DNA from: Hydractinia symbiolongicarpus
Taxonomy: Eukaryota; Cnidaria; Hydrozoa; Anthoathecata; Hydractiniidae
Length of the DNA: 64,000 nucleotides
Direction of reading: 5' to 3'
Assembly (NCBI RefSeq): GCF_029227915.1
Contig: NC_079881.1
Coordinates: 7,318,001-7,382,000, forward strand
Part shown: positions 22,275-36,000 of the stretch, piece after piece
How the letters are laid out: every line of letters begins with the position of its first letter
How positions within the stretch are numbered: position 1 is the stretch's first letter
Translations under genes and position numbers: made by a program
The notes under the pieces: generated by a model
The model's input: the letters and a program-made list of their open reading frames with translations, nothing else
What the model was told of the DNA's origin: nothing
The model's database searches: none

Positions 22275-25200
22275 AGTTCAACTGCTGGGAAAATTCGATA
22301 TACTCATTTTCTAATTGCTTGAACATTTGAATCTCGTCTTTTGATTATATAGGATACATACTTTCATAGGTTGGTAACCTTAACAACACAGTTATATTGC
22401 ATTTTTTCATTAAAGATTAATAATAAGGATAATATCGTTCCTTTTTCTTATTTTTATTACGTCTTGCAGCGTGCAGAAATTAGGGATCTGACAGAACAAG
22501 AAAACAGTCCTACTTGTTGTACTGTCTTTACAAATCATAAAGTTTAATGCACTTGGGGATTATAATATTGTCATTAATTTGATTTTTTACGAAACAAACA
22601 TTTAAAGTTAGCTAGCTCAAAGCAGATCTGGTTTTTCTCGTTGTTATTCGTTACTACGAAAAACATATAAAATTAACAAGGAAGAGAGAACAAACAAAGA
22701 ACAATGACGGTTTACAAGAAAAAACATCATTATCAGAGAATATGAGACATTTAATAAAACTATTATATTGTAAATGCTCCCATCCCTTTTTCAGCTGCCT
22801 TCTTTCTTTCTGATTTGGGCTTAATTAAGTAATTATTGCAAGTATCGTGGAAAACGCTGACTAGATAAATGCTTATTAACAACGCATGTCTTTTATTGAT
22901 TGCCATTGACGAGAGGATTATTGTTACAGGATGAACGTTGGAATAGATTGCAGCAAATATTTACTTTTTCACAGAGGCAAAATTATCTTTAAATAACAAA
23001 ATCGTATCAAAAGAGTTGTATTTGTAACTGTGGATCAACTATTTGAACTGCATCCCCTAATTTGAATCAGATATGACGTTATATCAAGAAATAGACCACA
23101 AATTATCATTGCCAAGGATTTCAGAGAGTACATTTTCCCTCTAGCGATTATGATATAGGCTTCATTTTTACAATTACGATTTCACCTAATAATCATAGTA
23201 AGCACTTATGTACCCACATTCCTTAGGCTTGGGAAAAATTACCTCACAACGGTATTGTGTAGATTTAATAACTCAGTATAATAAACAAATTAACCTTACC
23301 TGGTATTGTTCTTAGTTGATACCTCTCTATTAGAACCTGAACGAAAAATCGAACCTTTTATAGAGGCCCGTTACTAATCTTTCATAAACTTAGCAGATTA
23401 GCCACAATAAATGTTGCTTAGCTGTGCCTGATAGCTACCCATCGTGAGCCAATCTGATGAACAATTGAATAATTTAAGAGCCTTGCCTTTGATGTGTTGT
23501 TTGTTATAGTGGTTTCCATAGGAACATAATAGAAACGAAGGAAAGATAATATACTCCTAAATGTATTCGCTTACAGATGTATACTTATTGATTACAAGCA
23601 TCCCATGTGTGGAAAACTCACCTGGCATTAGTGTGTTAGCAACAAATGTTTCGGCTAAATCAAACTAAAGGTAGATATTTTCGTGATCAGAAAATTTCGC
23701 GATCCTGGTGACTTTCAACAATTTGTGCACAAATCGCTAAAATTACAAGAAATCGTATTACCAAAAAAAAGCATTTAAAGAAAGTAGGAACTTCTATGAC
23801 TTCGCTCATTTATAACAGCTCAAAGTATTCTTTTCAGCAGTAACCTTACAGCCTTTAGTTCCTGTGTAGACGGGAAAATCTGCTTTTTAAAGAAACCACA
23901 CGCCAAAAAAACAGCAAAAGTAATCTCCAGTTGGAATCGCCAATTAGAAAACCGTGAAAACACCCCACCTACGCAATTTGTTTGTATATAGATTTTGCTT
24001 ACAAAGTTGCGTGGGTGTAAGATACTTTATAATCTTACCGGATCGAATTTGTTAAATACTGACTTTGATTTCCATATATAGATAAAACATCTACCTACGC
24101 ACTTTCTGTAATTGCTAACAGCAGCTACTGCTGAACCACGCAAATCTTTCTCATATTAAAACAAAGCAATACCAAGCTTAAAATAATAGTAAGGGGACAA
24201 AACCCTCGTAACTCATTATATCCAACATAGAATTCACGCCAACGTGTCAGTTGCTTGTATTGTAATGAACAGTGAAAACAAGAGGGATTAAGAAATTGAA
24301 ACGAAGATTTAACTCTATTTTAGGGTGGAGGCGTAGTGGTAGTTTTGGAGTGGTCGAATTTTACTACCCCTATTCAATTCTGAAAAGGACAAATGATATG
24401 ATAATGGAGTTTGGAACAGTAACTAACCAATAAAAGGAATAAATTGAAATCAAAAATTATACATCATCTTTTTTTAATTTTTTAATTAATAATTTTCTAA
24501 TTTACTTTTATTATGTCACAGAAACGTATATTTAGATCAGAGAAGATACTTAACAAAAAAAATATTATTTCTTAATAATTGAGGACTAGAATTAAAAAAA
24601 CATTTTCAAGCATATGACCTTTTTAAAATTTAAGGTGTCAAGGAACAACGGTAAGCATAACAAAAAGTCCAGTGGCATCAACAATTTCTATGATCTGAAG
24701 TGATGTTTTTGTCTACAAATCTAAATTATCAAAATTATTTCACCAGCCACGATGAAATGTAAAAAATACTTCATTTGTTTAGTAACAGGAATAAAGCTTT
24801 TCATATCTGTCCGTGAAAGAAAAAAAACGCCATAAAAAATTCCGGCTTGTTTCTAATTTTGGACAGGGATTCACGGAAATAAACGAGTATGTGAGAGCAG
24901 GGAAGTTTGAGTCTACTTGGAAAGCAAAATAAAAAAAAAAGCTGAAACGTAATGACGTGATTGAGATCATTAAGACTTTTTTCTAATTTCAGGCATCTCA
25001 CGATATGTTCTTTTTTCTGTGAAAAAGCTTAATCTAAATTCATCACCTTTTTAAACTTGTAGATCAAATTGATTCACATTAGTTTCGTAGTTGAAAAAGA
25101 GGTTCGCGCCATTCAACTCAAGGGAGACATTAGTTTCCATAGGTTGATTAATAAACTGCTTAGCCTAATACCGTTTAACATTTATAGACACATTATAAAA

Positions 25201-28200
25201 TTTTGCAGTGAAAATATAAAGCATAGATAAACATTTTTTAAATGTTATTCGAATCAAAAAATAACGCTATAACTGTTTTAAGGCTCGTTTCAATCTTTGT
25301 TATGAGTATATTTGATTTTGCTTGATAAAAAAACGACCTGAAACGATAATGTTGACCTTTTTTCCAGCTCTTATTTCAGGTAACATTTAATACTGAATAA
25401 TGATCTTAGCTTTGAACTTGTAAACAAGTAGATAAGACTAGAGGATGTCCAACTAATTACCTATAACAAGATTTTCTTATCAACAAAACATAAAAAAAGA
25501 AAGTTTACATCTTAAGTGGATGTATCTTTTTTTTTTGTATTTGCCAGTAACTAAAATCCTGCAATATACAATGCGCGTTGTCATACCAAGCAAAACATTA
25601 TTATTTGGTTATGTCGTAAAAGACTCTGTTTGGATTGAACAAGATAGTAGAAGCAACACCACTTGTGAAAATATCCAGTCTAAAAATTCCTTTAACATCT
25701 GTTCAAAAAGAATTTTTTTAAAGCAAAAAAAATTTTAAAATAACGAAAACATGTGTAGCTGGAGAAGCAAATTTCTAATCACGTGTGAGTTTAATGAACA
25801 ACCTAAAAAAGCAATATTATGAATTTTATTGTGATAGCAACTGCTTAGTAACGGTTTAATTTATTTGCACCAGCGTGTAGATGAGCATGTTTTGAAGCAT
25901 TGTTTGGACAGATAACCTTCCAGTTCAAGGCGGATATTTTTTGCATTTTCAACTGATAGCATTTCACTTTGTTATATTTTTGTCCAATAACATTTTTAAA
26001 TATTTTAAATTACCGTGTATCTTAGTTTAAAAATAGCTTAACACGATATCAATCTTATGTTTTCAATTATGTAAAAGACATCATTTTCAACTAGTTATGT
26101 GGAAATGATAATTTAAAAAACACAAGTTTAATCCCTTTGCGGTTTTGCAGGAGAAAAACCAGATCTTTTTTTAACAATTGAAGTCAAGATAGCAAATGTG
26201 TTTCAGCACTTCTTTAAGATATTCTCTTTAAAGATTATTGAAAGTGATCGTGGTGTTAAAACGATCGCGGGTGCCCTAACAACGTTTTTACTTGTATGTC
26301 TGTTTAGAAAAAAATTCTTTCATTTAAAAACAATAATCAAGAACTGTTGCAAGAAGTTTGTGATCATTAGCGTTGTAAAGAATCACCGTTTTATGCTGTT
26401 TCATTTCTTTCTTTTATGATCGTTGACGTAGGAGATAACGTTTAAAATTAATAGTTTTGCTACTCAACCATCTATTTCGAAATGCACAACATTATTACTC
26501 AAAATATAAAGGGTGCATCCTGCAGTGAAACCGCGGATATCGTTTTATTGGTATATAAAACATCAGAGTTACGCTCTTTTTCTTTGATTGTTGGTAAACC
26601 ATATGTTGTTTTGTTTACATAGATATTACTGAAAGATATTTGCTTTTGGCAGGCTTTGGTTACTTGAATGCTATATAAATAAATTCTCAAATCATAAATC
26701 GTTTTTTGATTGAGTGAAGAAAATGGGATACGAACTTAAATTCATTAAAGACGAAAAAGTTGTTAATGTTTTAAGTAACACCTTCTTGGGCGATAAGCTA
26801 CTACCATGGAAAACAAAAACTTTTTTATACATTAGAGATAACTAGCTACATCTCTCTTTTTTTTCAATAAGTGCGGATGTCTAAAAAGGGAATTTTCAGT
26901 TTGCTTAGCTGGCTTGTCTTTTCAATTCCTTAACCTTCGGCAATTATTCTTAGTATTTTTTCAAAATTTTACTACTGTAAAATCATTTTTAACAGTCACT
27001 AATCACTACTCTACTTTTTATTTTTGCTCAATATGAACATTTGCCTTAGCCCTGAGAAGGTTTGCAGGTGACATACCTTCCTCTTTACAGGCCTTTCCTC
27101 CTTAAATAACTGATATAAAATTTTAATTGTTCTACAGAAACATGACAGAATTTCAACACAAAAGAGTATGAAATAAAGAATGTAAACTTTTGACGATGTA
27201 CTAATGTACGATAAAATACAATATAAAAAGAAATGTTGAAAGCTATGTAAACCTTTTATGTGAAAGAACCTATAAAACATGATGTAGAATAAGTACTTAC
27301 GAAAGAATTGTGGGTTTCTGTTGGTCTGGACCACTAGTTAGCTATATTTTTTCAATTTTTTAAACATGCAAAAATATGGCATGAGTATGGCATATATACC
27401 CAGCCGAGAATTTAAAATTTTATTAAAGGTATTCATTTTACCTTCTCATTGAATTATTAGCATTGTGTTAAAAGTTCATGTGTTGACTTACTTGCTCAGC
27501 AACACAAACTTTGGATTCTACTGACAACCGTATACATTGCGGAATAATTATATCTCACTACAAAAAAAGTCAGTGTTTTCAGTTTCAGGAAATTTTTATT
27601 CCAAATAGAAAATCCGTAATGCAAAAATGATTATTCATAAGCAAGTGGTCTAGATGGGGTTTTAAGGCATGTATACTTTCTGAAAATTTGCTTTTTTGGG
27701 TGATCTGTGTATTAGACGCCATTCTTCGGAATTGGCGATGATTCAGAGCAATAATTAATGTCGGAAAGCTGGCTAAAACCCCTTTAAGTTATTTAGATGC
27801 TGCTTTTGACGACTTTTATGAACTCATTACCTATTTTAAAAAATATATAATCCTAACAATTGAAGAAAATGGAAATATGTATTGAAAATATATAATTTTC
27901 AGACGGAGGCAAATAGAAAACATGGATATTTCAAGAGAAAATATTTGTATGTCTTTTCAGTTAAACGACATGTGACTTCAATGCAAAACTGTTCTTAGTT
28001 CTCTTCCTTAGGCTACTTCCATTCAGACAAAACTTTAATTTTATTACAAGCGAAATTTGTTGGAGAGGCTGGGATTGATGGCGATGGCAAAATCCAAGTA
28101 TTAACAATATGAACAAGAGGGCGATAACACAGTAATTTAGAGTAACCATAGGAAGCAGTTAATACAACTATTCTGTGAAAATCAAACGTGCAACAATTGT

Positions 28201-28300
28201 GGCAAAAATATAAAGACATTGACATAACCTTAATACAAAGTGTTTTTAATCTATTTCAAAAAGTAAAAATAAAAATGTACTTTCGCAATTGCTATGCCTT
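22275..28300. other. Paired intergenic arm sequence, left inner part
   Basis: This pairs with about 35.2-42.2 kb on the right. It has small indels throughout. Short open frames at 24779-25001, 25520-25738, 26198-26419, 27011-27334 and 27961-28225 are not conserved in frame between the arms. No gene is supported. Confidence 0.5.
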
Positions 28301-28324
28301 CGAGTTTTGGACCTTGACCATATT

Positions 28325-28368
28325 ATCTTATACAACCAGCCCCTAATATGGGGCTAGTTGTGTAAGAT
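28325..28368. repeat. 44-base near-perfect hairpin
   Basis: Arms ATCTTATACAACCAGCCCC and GGGGCTAGTTGTGTAAGAT pair with two mismatches around a short TAATAT centre. I did not find it at the corresponding place in the right arm, so it is probably a small insertion. Confidence 0.7.
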
Positions 28369-28399
28369 ATCAGATATCAGATTGTTAACATCTTAGGTG

Positions 28400-31350
28400 C
28401 GCAATATCAAGATCTCAGTAATCAGTTAATTCAATTATTTCATATGAACAGAAGTTTCTTCATTAGAATAGACAATAGACATACAAACAGCAAGTGAGAA
28501 TGATATGATGCTGAACCATTACGCACTAAAGGAGAACGTTATAGCAAAAGGAGCTAATAACATCCATACTGAGAATTGGAAATTCTGGCCAGAAAATAAC
28601 AAATAAGTAAACATTAGAAAAACGGTTTCTCCAATAAAACTCATAAAATATTACTACCTTTCCAGACCACACGTTACGTTAGCCCTAAATTAACGTGTAG
28701 ACTGAAACTATATAATTAAACGTCTTTGAAATTTTGCATTTCATTTCCTTTATGGGTTATTGAAAAGGTGGATGGGGCAGAATGTTCAATTCCGATATGT
28801 TTAATTCATAAAACTCTAATTAATGATAAAATGATTTTTAGGTGGCTAGCAAAATAATTTTCAAGTGGCCAGCTAGCTACCCAACTATTCTAGCTAGCTA
28901 CCCAACTATTCTGTAGCTCTATAGCAAATGAAGATCGGTGAAGGATAGGTTGCATTTTCACGTTTTAGATAGCTATAGAAAACAATTACTTTTACCTGAT
29001 GCGTTTTGATGGTGAAACTAAACAATTTCTAGCAAATAGTATCCAGTTCTTGTTCACATAAAAGTGCTTTTCGCCAAGGCGGTGTCTCGAACATGTTATT
29101 TTTTGGCTACCAAAAGAATACCCCTCATTCGTAATAGACCGTAAAGGACCCAATACGACCTCTATTTAGATTGGTTTAAAATAAAACAAGATATTAAAAT
29201 TTGGCGATTCCCAAAGCCTAAAATCTATCTTAATTGGTTTATTTTTTAGACCACAGTGTTTGTTGTGTGAAAGTTTTTATGTTATGCTAAATGGTTTTTA
29301 GCTCCTTACTGTCTCGACATGGCTTATTGTCTAGTCAAGATTTCCTGTGGTTAGCAAAGAAACATATATCTGTTTAATTTGTGCTCTCGTCACACATAGT
29401 TGTCATGAAAAAAACTCGTACAAATCCCCATAATGGAAGTGCTAATAAGAAATATGCTCAATTAGACGGCACATTTGGCACTGATCTTATTTTCATGGCG
29501 AATGCTAAGCAACAATAATCAAATTAGATTGTTTGGCTGTTGTTTTGACGAAACCACAGCTTGAACCCTCGACCTCCCACAATAAAAGCAAATCTTTTAT
29601 TCTACTACTGAGAAGCTTGTTTTGAACAATTGTTTGAGAGTTGTAGCAGATACATCCTGTTTCGTGTTTCACAATACACGAATATCCAGGTGTCAACTGC
29701 GCATGCTGAAGAAACACGGTAGGAAAACGTGGTAGGTAAAGGTATGTAAAACACGGAAAAATTAATAAAAATTCACTTGCTAAAATATCAAGTAAATTAC
29801 CAAGCGGCGCAGTATTTCTCTACCATTTATATTTACATATTTTATTGTTGGTTCGCTGGCATAAATCGTATCATCTAAGATATTAGGGAAGATAAAGCTT
29901 GTGCCGAAAGGCTTACGACCGGAGCTTGCATTAACGATCGTCTATTCTCCGTAAGAATTAGCCACATCTATTAAAGCACTTCATTCTCAGGGTTGCATGT
30001 ACAGTGCCGGAGTGTTTCGACCACGCTGGGTTCGAATAGGCGGGTGATGTGAAAATGTGGAAAATTGATGAAATTATTTTTATAATCAGTTCATATTACA
30101 TTACTTAATGAATAGTCACTACTTGAACCTTTCACAGCATAACAACGTGATCGAATTCGTTTTCGAGAGCCAGATAAAAAAAGTTCAGCCATTTTTCACC
30201 ACGTCAAATCAACTGTTTCCAAAGTTTACCTACCGTCAAAATTTCGGAGACAAAATGTTGCATAATTTGCAGAACGAAAATCGCCGAATATGACACCATG
30301 GTTTGGTGTATTAACTACCTATTGATGAATGTAAGACAAGTTATTCCGACTACTACGCATCTACGAAATAGCTAAAAAAATATTAACAAAGTTTTATATT
30401 TTTGGTGATCTATTTAAGGCTGCTACGGAGCCTTAAACATCAGCGACCCAACTGTATGTTGCAAATGTCATGTCTTTGTAAAAGGAGCAAAACTTGCCTA
30501 TCAACAATATACAAGTGTGCATCAGACAAAACTAATAATTAATTATTGGCAGTGTCTGAGATCTTACACATTAATCTTTTTTTAATAGACAACATTCTGT
30601 GAGCCAAAATGGTACTGGAGTAGCGAAAGTTTGCGTTAGCAACGGCTTGTAATGGTACCTTATTCATAGTTTTGATTCCTATTGATTCTTCATAAAACAT
30701 AATGGTATATGTTAGACCACAACTTGTGTAAAGTAGAAAGATGGTAATGTAGCAGCGCTACAGGAGTCTTAAAAATTATAGTGGTTACCCAAATGGTTAC
30801 TACTATATACTATTCTTACAATTGAGACTGAGAAAATAGAAAATACTTTTATGTTTTCGTTATATTTATATATATTTTATAGATCGAGAATATAAACTTC
30901 TTAGCGTTCTTGATAAAATTTGTTTTTGATTATTACGCTTATTTGAGATACTATTTAAAGGTTGGATTAAAATGTATTAAAACACAAGTTTTAGAAAATT
31001 AAGAAAAAGAGATTTAAAAGCGTTATTTTTTCAAGGAGTGAGCTTCACTAGAAGAAAAAGATGCTTTAAGCTTAATAGTATTACCTTGTTAACATCTAGG
31101 CACTCCCTATGCTTGTTTACCCATCGTCAAGTAGACGCTTACACTGGAATGATTAGTTTATAATGAGTTTCTAGGCGTAATGCATTTTAATGAACATTAA
31201 AAACCCACGTCATTTCGGTATTTGTGAAACATGCCACGACATCTTGATATAAAAGTATCGAGACAGAGCCAGACCAATAAGATGATAATAAAGCTTCTAA
31301 AGTATTTGAATTATAATTCTTTTTCTTCTGTGATTATAATTAAATCTCAT
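28400..31350. other. Paired sequence next to the centre, left
   Basis: This pairs with about 32.98-35.2 kb. Roughly 29.8-30.55 kb is largely unmatched and may be a left-arm insertion or a right-arm loss. No coding region is supported. Confidence 0.45.
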
Positions 31351-31356
31351 AAGTGC

Positions 31357-32980
31357 ACTATAAATGCTTCTAGCCTTTTCTATGTGTCATTTCCAATAAT
31401 CATTACTTTTGAAATTTCGTTCAAAAATTCGTTCAAAAGACTTGTGTATACTGACAAAAATTAACTTCGGATTGTAAAAATTAAAATATGCTACACTATT
31501 TCTTTTATAATTAACTTAATTTCCTTATGTTTTAATTAATGACTAGCTTAATTTTACATAACTAATTTTCGTACTTTATGTAGGAAAAATATCAAAAGAA
31601 ATCATTTTTTTTTTGTCAAACAGAAAGTTCCTAAAAATAAGCAGTGTACAACAAGTTGTTATTGTAGTTTTCTTTTAGAGTTTTATTACTTTTGTTTTGA
31701 AAGCGAGTCTCTTTCTAAGTTAAACATCTCTTTTTTCGCAGTAAATAACATTACTGTGTTGTCAACATTTGACTTATAATCTTTTAGTTAATAATGTATA
31801 AATACAGAGATACATCCTATTTAAGCGGATATTTTTAAAACTTTAAATTTAGCGGATCTCTGGGGTGCTACGAAAAAACTAATGTATTGGAGATGTTTAT
31901 ATGCACGTAAATATTGGATTTATTCAGTTAGTTAGATGTTAAAATTCAATTAAATGTGTGTTTTAGACGATCAAAGTTTTGTACATCTTAACTAAGCTGT
32001 AAAACGCCTAATTAGACTGCATCATACATCCTAATTACGCCGACATCTAAATTGAGCTGTACAGCTTAATTAAGAGGATTTCCCTGACTGTCTGTAGATT
32101 ATTTTCTTGTATTTTATCTGACAATATGTCTTTTTTTCACGTCTTTGTCTGCATCAAAATAACAAAATTATAGTAGCTATATGGTTGTTTGAATGTTTTT
32201 ACTAATTCGCTTTTCATCCAATGACTTTCCATTCAATAAAAATTTTTTTAAAGTTATTTTACGAGATGCTAAACCATAAAGTTATGTAGTCGGTGAAGTT
32301 AAAGACAGTGTATATAAGCTACATATGCAGTTGTGTGACATTTTTATTAACCTTTCGTTCGAATTTGACAATGGTCTTTGATGATTATCCATATCATGAC
32401 TTTTACTACAATTAGCTAGCTCTAATTCATGTTTGGCTGCCCTTGTTCTAGGGTAGCCATAGCCAAGCATTTTACATTGGTTGTTTCAGCCATCTAGCTA
32501 TATTAAAGGTTGATTATAAGGAAAGGATGTGTCATGTATCTTTTAACAAGTACTTCAGTCCATGCTCACTGTCTCTGCAGCCACATAAGCTAGCTAGCTA
32601 AAAATACCCTTTTTACCATCATCCAACTTTGAACTTTTTTAAAGTTAATCACTGTAAGTTGTTTTTACTTTAAGCATTTTAATAAATTTAATATACCACA
32701 GAGAGGACTAGAAGCACCATATCAACACGTTATGTAAAAGTAAAACTGTTGTATAAAATGGAAAGAGTTAAAAAAAGAACGTTACACACTTCTGCCTTTT
32801 CCGTATGACACAAATAATTCTTTGTGAGAAAGTGACCGAGAAACTTGACCGGGCTATCGAGTCAAACAAAAACAGTCTAAAATAAAAAATTTTTCCCTAC
32901 AAGCGCTTTACTTGTTGCCAGACCGCGCTGTATGAAAGTCGGTAATACATTGAGTGACATAAATGGTTAAGTCTTAAGCT
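31357..32980. other. Unpaired spacer at palindrome centre
   Basis: Between the last pairing sequence near 31355 and its partner near 32981 I find no inverted match. The spacer is AT-rich and holds a short degenerate repeat cluster at 31984-32080 and GCTAGCTAGC tracts around 32587-32600. The minus-strand open frame at 32282-32470 has no domain signature. No gene is supported. Confidence 0.6.
31984..32080. repeat. Degenerate repeat cluster of about 18-20 bases
   Basis: Within the spacer, words such as CATCTTAACTAAGCTGTA, CCTAATTAGACTGCATCATA, CATCCTAATTACGCCGA and CATCTAAATTGAGCTGTA follow each other at roughly 17-25 base intervals. They look like diverged copies of one short unit. Confidence 0.4.
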
Positions 32981-33003
32981 CTGTGATTCAATTGTAATCA
33001 CAG
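32981..33003. repeat. Small inverted repeat at spacer junction
   Basis: CTGTGATT and AATCACAG flank a 7-base centre exactly where pairing between the arms ends on the right side. The left junction has CTGTGATT at 31336. Confidence 0.5.
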
Positions 33004-36000
33004 AAGAAATATAATTTTAATCAAAATGCTTTAAAAGCTTTAATATCGTTTTATTATTTCAGATCTGTCTTGAAACTTGGTTGTACAGACCATCCTTGTA
33101 AAAGGGAGATCTTGCTTTGCATAGAGATCTTTAAAGGGTTTAACCTCTACCACTTAAAATAAGAGTCATTAGACTAATCGAATCACTACAGCTTGCTGTT
33201 CTGTATCTCATAATCATGACGTAGCATATTCACAAGTACCGAAATGACGTGGTGTTTTAAAGTATATTACAATGGTTCACGCCTAGAAACTCATTATAAT
33301 CTAATTCTTCCAATGTATTTGTCTATTTAAAGATGGCTAAGCAACCGTAAGGATTGGCTAGATGTTAACAAAGTAATACTATTAAGTTTAAAGCATCTTT
33401 TTTAGCTGAAGTGCAAACCTTAAAAAAATGCTTTTAAAGCAGGATCTCTCTTTCTTAATTTTCTAAAATTTGTGTTTTGATGCATTTCATTTTAATCTTT
33501 AAATGTTATCTCAAATAAGCGTAATAATACAAAAATAAATTTTTAACACTAAGAAATTTTTATTCTATAAAACGGAAATATAAAACTTATTATTTTCTTT
33601 GTCTCAGTTGAAGTATAACATTTGGATAGCCATGATAATTTTTAAGATTATCGAAAGCACCAAAAAGCTAAAATCTCTCAAAATCTCAAAACTTCCATAA
33701 GTATTTACTCACTTTAAATATTACGGATATTTAAAGAACGAAATGAGAAAAAGTGTTTAAAGTCCGTTAAAAAGGACAAAAACGTCATGGTAAGCTTTTT
33801 CTTAACATTCAACTTGTCGTAAAATGTTGCTTAGCATGTATCATATTGTTTAAAAAGAATCAACAAAAATCAAAGCAAAGAATAGCGCATGATTTTATTG
33901 ATTTAGTAAGAAACACGCCGGTAACCCAAACTTTCGCTACTCCGGTACCATTTTGCCTACATCTGCCCTTGGTTAAAGTTCTGTTCATTTTTTCAAATGT
34001 GTGTTTTTATTTTTTTATATTTTTTAATTAATTCCTTGTAAAAAGAGAGAATTGTGCTTTTAGAGGCATTTTCTCTAGAGGAGTACAACCTCTAGCTTAT
34101 TTCTAAAGACCTAACAGGTTGAGTTCATCATTGCGATGGCTTGCCACCTCTTTGTAAATTATTTTCTTTCTGTTGGGTGGTAAGAACAATAGTTGTGTGT
34201 GATACCTGGTGCTGTTATCGGGCAAATTCACTTTCTTTTAAAAAATCAAACATTTGCAATATACAGTTAGGTCTCTAATGTGGTTATTTTGGTTTGGGGT
34301 TCCGTAGCGGCAAAATAGATAACCAAAAAATATAACTTGGTTAATATGTTTTTAGCCATTTCGTAGCGTAGTAGTCGAAATAACTAGTCTTGCATTCCCC
34401 AATAAGTAGTTAAAAAACAAATTAGGGGTGTTACAAATGTGCAAATCAAGCTTCTTATTAGTAGAATAAAAGATTTGCTTTGATTGTGGGAGGTCGAGGT
34501 TCCAAGCTGTGCTTTTGTCAGAACAACAACCAAGCAGTATGATTTGGTTATTGTTGCTAAGCATTTGCCATGAAAAAAAGATCAGTACTAAATGTGCTGT
34601 CTAATTGAGATATTTTTTATTAGCACATTTATTGAGGGTATTTGTACAAGTTAATGCCAAAAGTGCCGCCTAATTAAGCTTTCATTAAGGGATGTGTACT
34701 AATTTTGTCATGGCAACTATGCTGCTAATTGCAGGGGACTTTGACTAGACAATGAGCATTGTCGACACAGCAAGAAGCTAAACACGATTTAGCATAGCAT
34801 AGCATAGCAACTTTCATAGCAACTTCACACAACAAACAAAGTTGTCTAAAAAATAAAACATATTTTCTAGGTAGCCGGAAGATTTCATGGACAAAACACC
34901 GCCTTGGTGAAAAGCACTTTAACGTGAAACTGAACTTAATACTATTTGTTAGAAATTGTTTAGTTTGCATCAGGTAAGAGTAATTGTTTCTTATAGCTTA
35001 AACGTCAAAATGCTACCTATCCGATATCCGATATCCATTTGCCCTTGAGCTATAGAATAGCTGGCTAGCTAGCTAGCAACCTGAAAATCATTTTGTCCAA
35101 TTCAATTTATCGAATTCGACAAATTTTATCATTAATCACAAGGCTAACTTAAGGTGGGAACTGAAAAGATAGTAATATTTTCATGAGTTTTATTGAAGAA
35201 ACAGTTTTTCTAAAGTTTACTTACTTGTTACTTTCTGGGCAGAATTTGCAGTTTTCATTATGGATGTTATTAGCTCCTTTTGCTGTAACATTTCACTGTA
35301 GTGCGAAATGTTTTATAGATTTTGCCATCGCGATCAGTCACACCCTCACCCCTACATTGAGAAATTTGTTGGGATGAGAAATTTACTTAACTCATTTGCT
35401 TGTTTAATTTAGCTTGTAAAAAAATTGAAGTTTTGTCTGAAGGGAAGTAGCCTAGAGGGAAGAGCTAAAAAATTTGGCATTGCAGTCACCTGTCATTTAA
35501 CTGAAAAGACATACAAAAGTTTTCTCTTAAAATATCGATGCTTTTGGTTTGCCATCAGCGCCCGAAAATTACTTATTTTCGATACATATTTTAATTTATT
35601 CGATACTTAAAAGTAAGATACTCATTTTTTATGATTATATGTTTTATAAATTTTTAAAAAATTCTTTAAAATCGTCAAAAATGGAATGCTAGCTATCAAT
35701 TCACAGAAACTCAAATGGTTGAACCACGGCTCAGTAGAGTTCAGCACAATGGCTGACAATTTTTTTCTCTTGCTTGGGAGACAAGGTAACGATCATGCAT
35801 AATGATAAAATATACCTTCCGCATCGTAACATTTTTTTTTATGATTTGTATAGCTTAACTTAGCACCTACTTACCTCTATCAAAATTACACTTTTGCTCC
35901 TTATTTTCTTAAAAGTCTTCTTTTTCTTTTTGCGATCAGCCGTTATCAAACACAGACACCCAGCAGTATCTAAATTACTTAAACAGGTTTTACTATTTTG

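Larger units (their letters stand above)
5751..31356 (+). repeat. Left arm of giant imperfect palindrome
   Basis: Reverse-complementing this arm reproduces the right arm in the same order. Anchor pairs I matched by eye are 5769-6380 with 62717-63304, 7625-7930 with 60491-60793, 8577-9436 with 58969-59837, 10501-10551 with 57440-57490, 13004-13082 with 53421-53499, 15240-15310 with 51840-51920, 16190-16350 with 50450-50630, 22270-22310 with 42190-42240, 29530-29610 with 34440-34520, and 31160-31230 with 33230-33320. The sum of paired coordinates drifts from about 69,070 at the outer tip to about 64,460 near the centre. That drift measures the net extra sequence inserted in the right arm. The outer end is fuzzy within about 100 bases. 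Confidence 0.93.
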
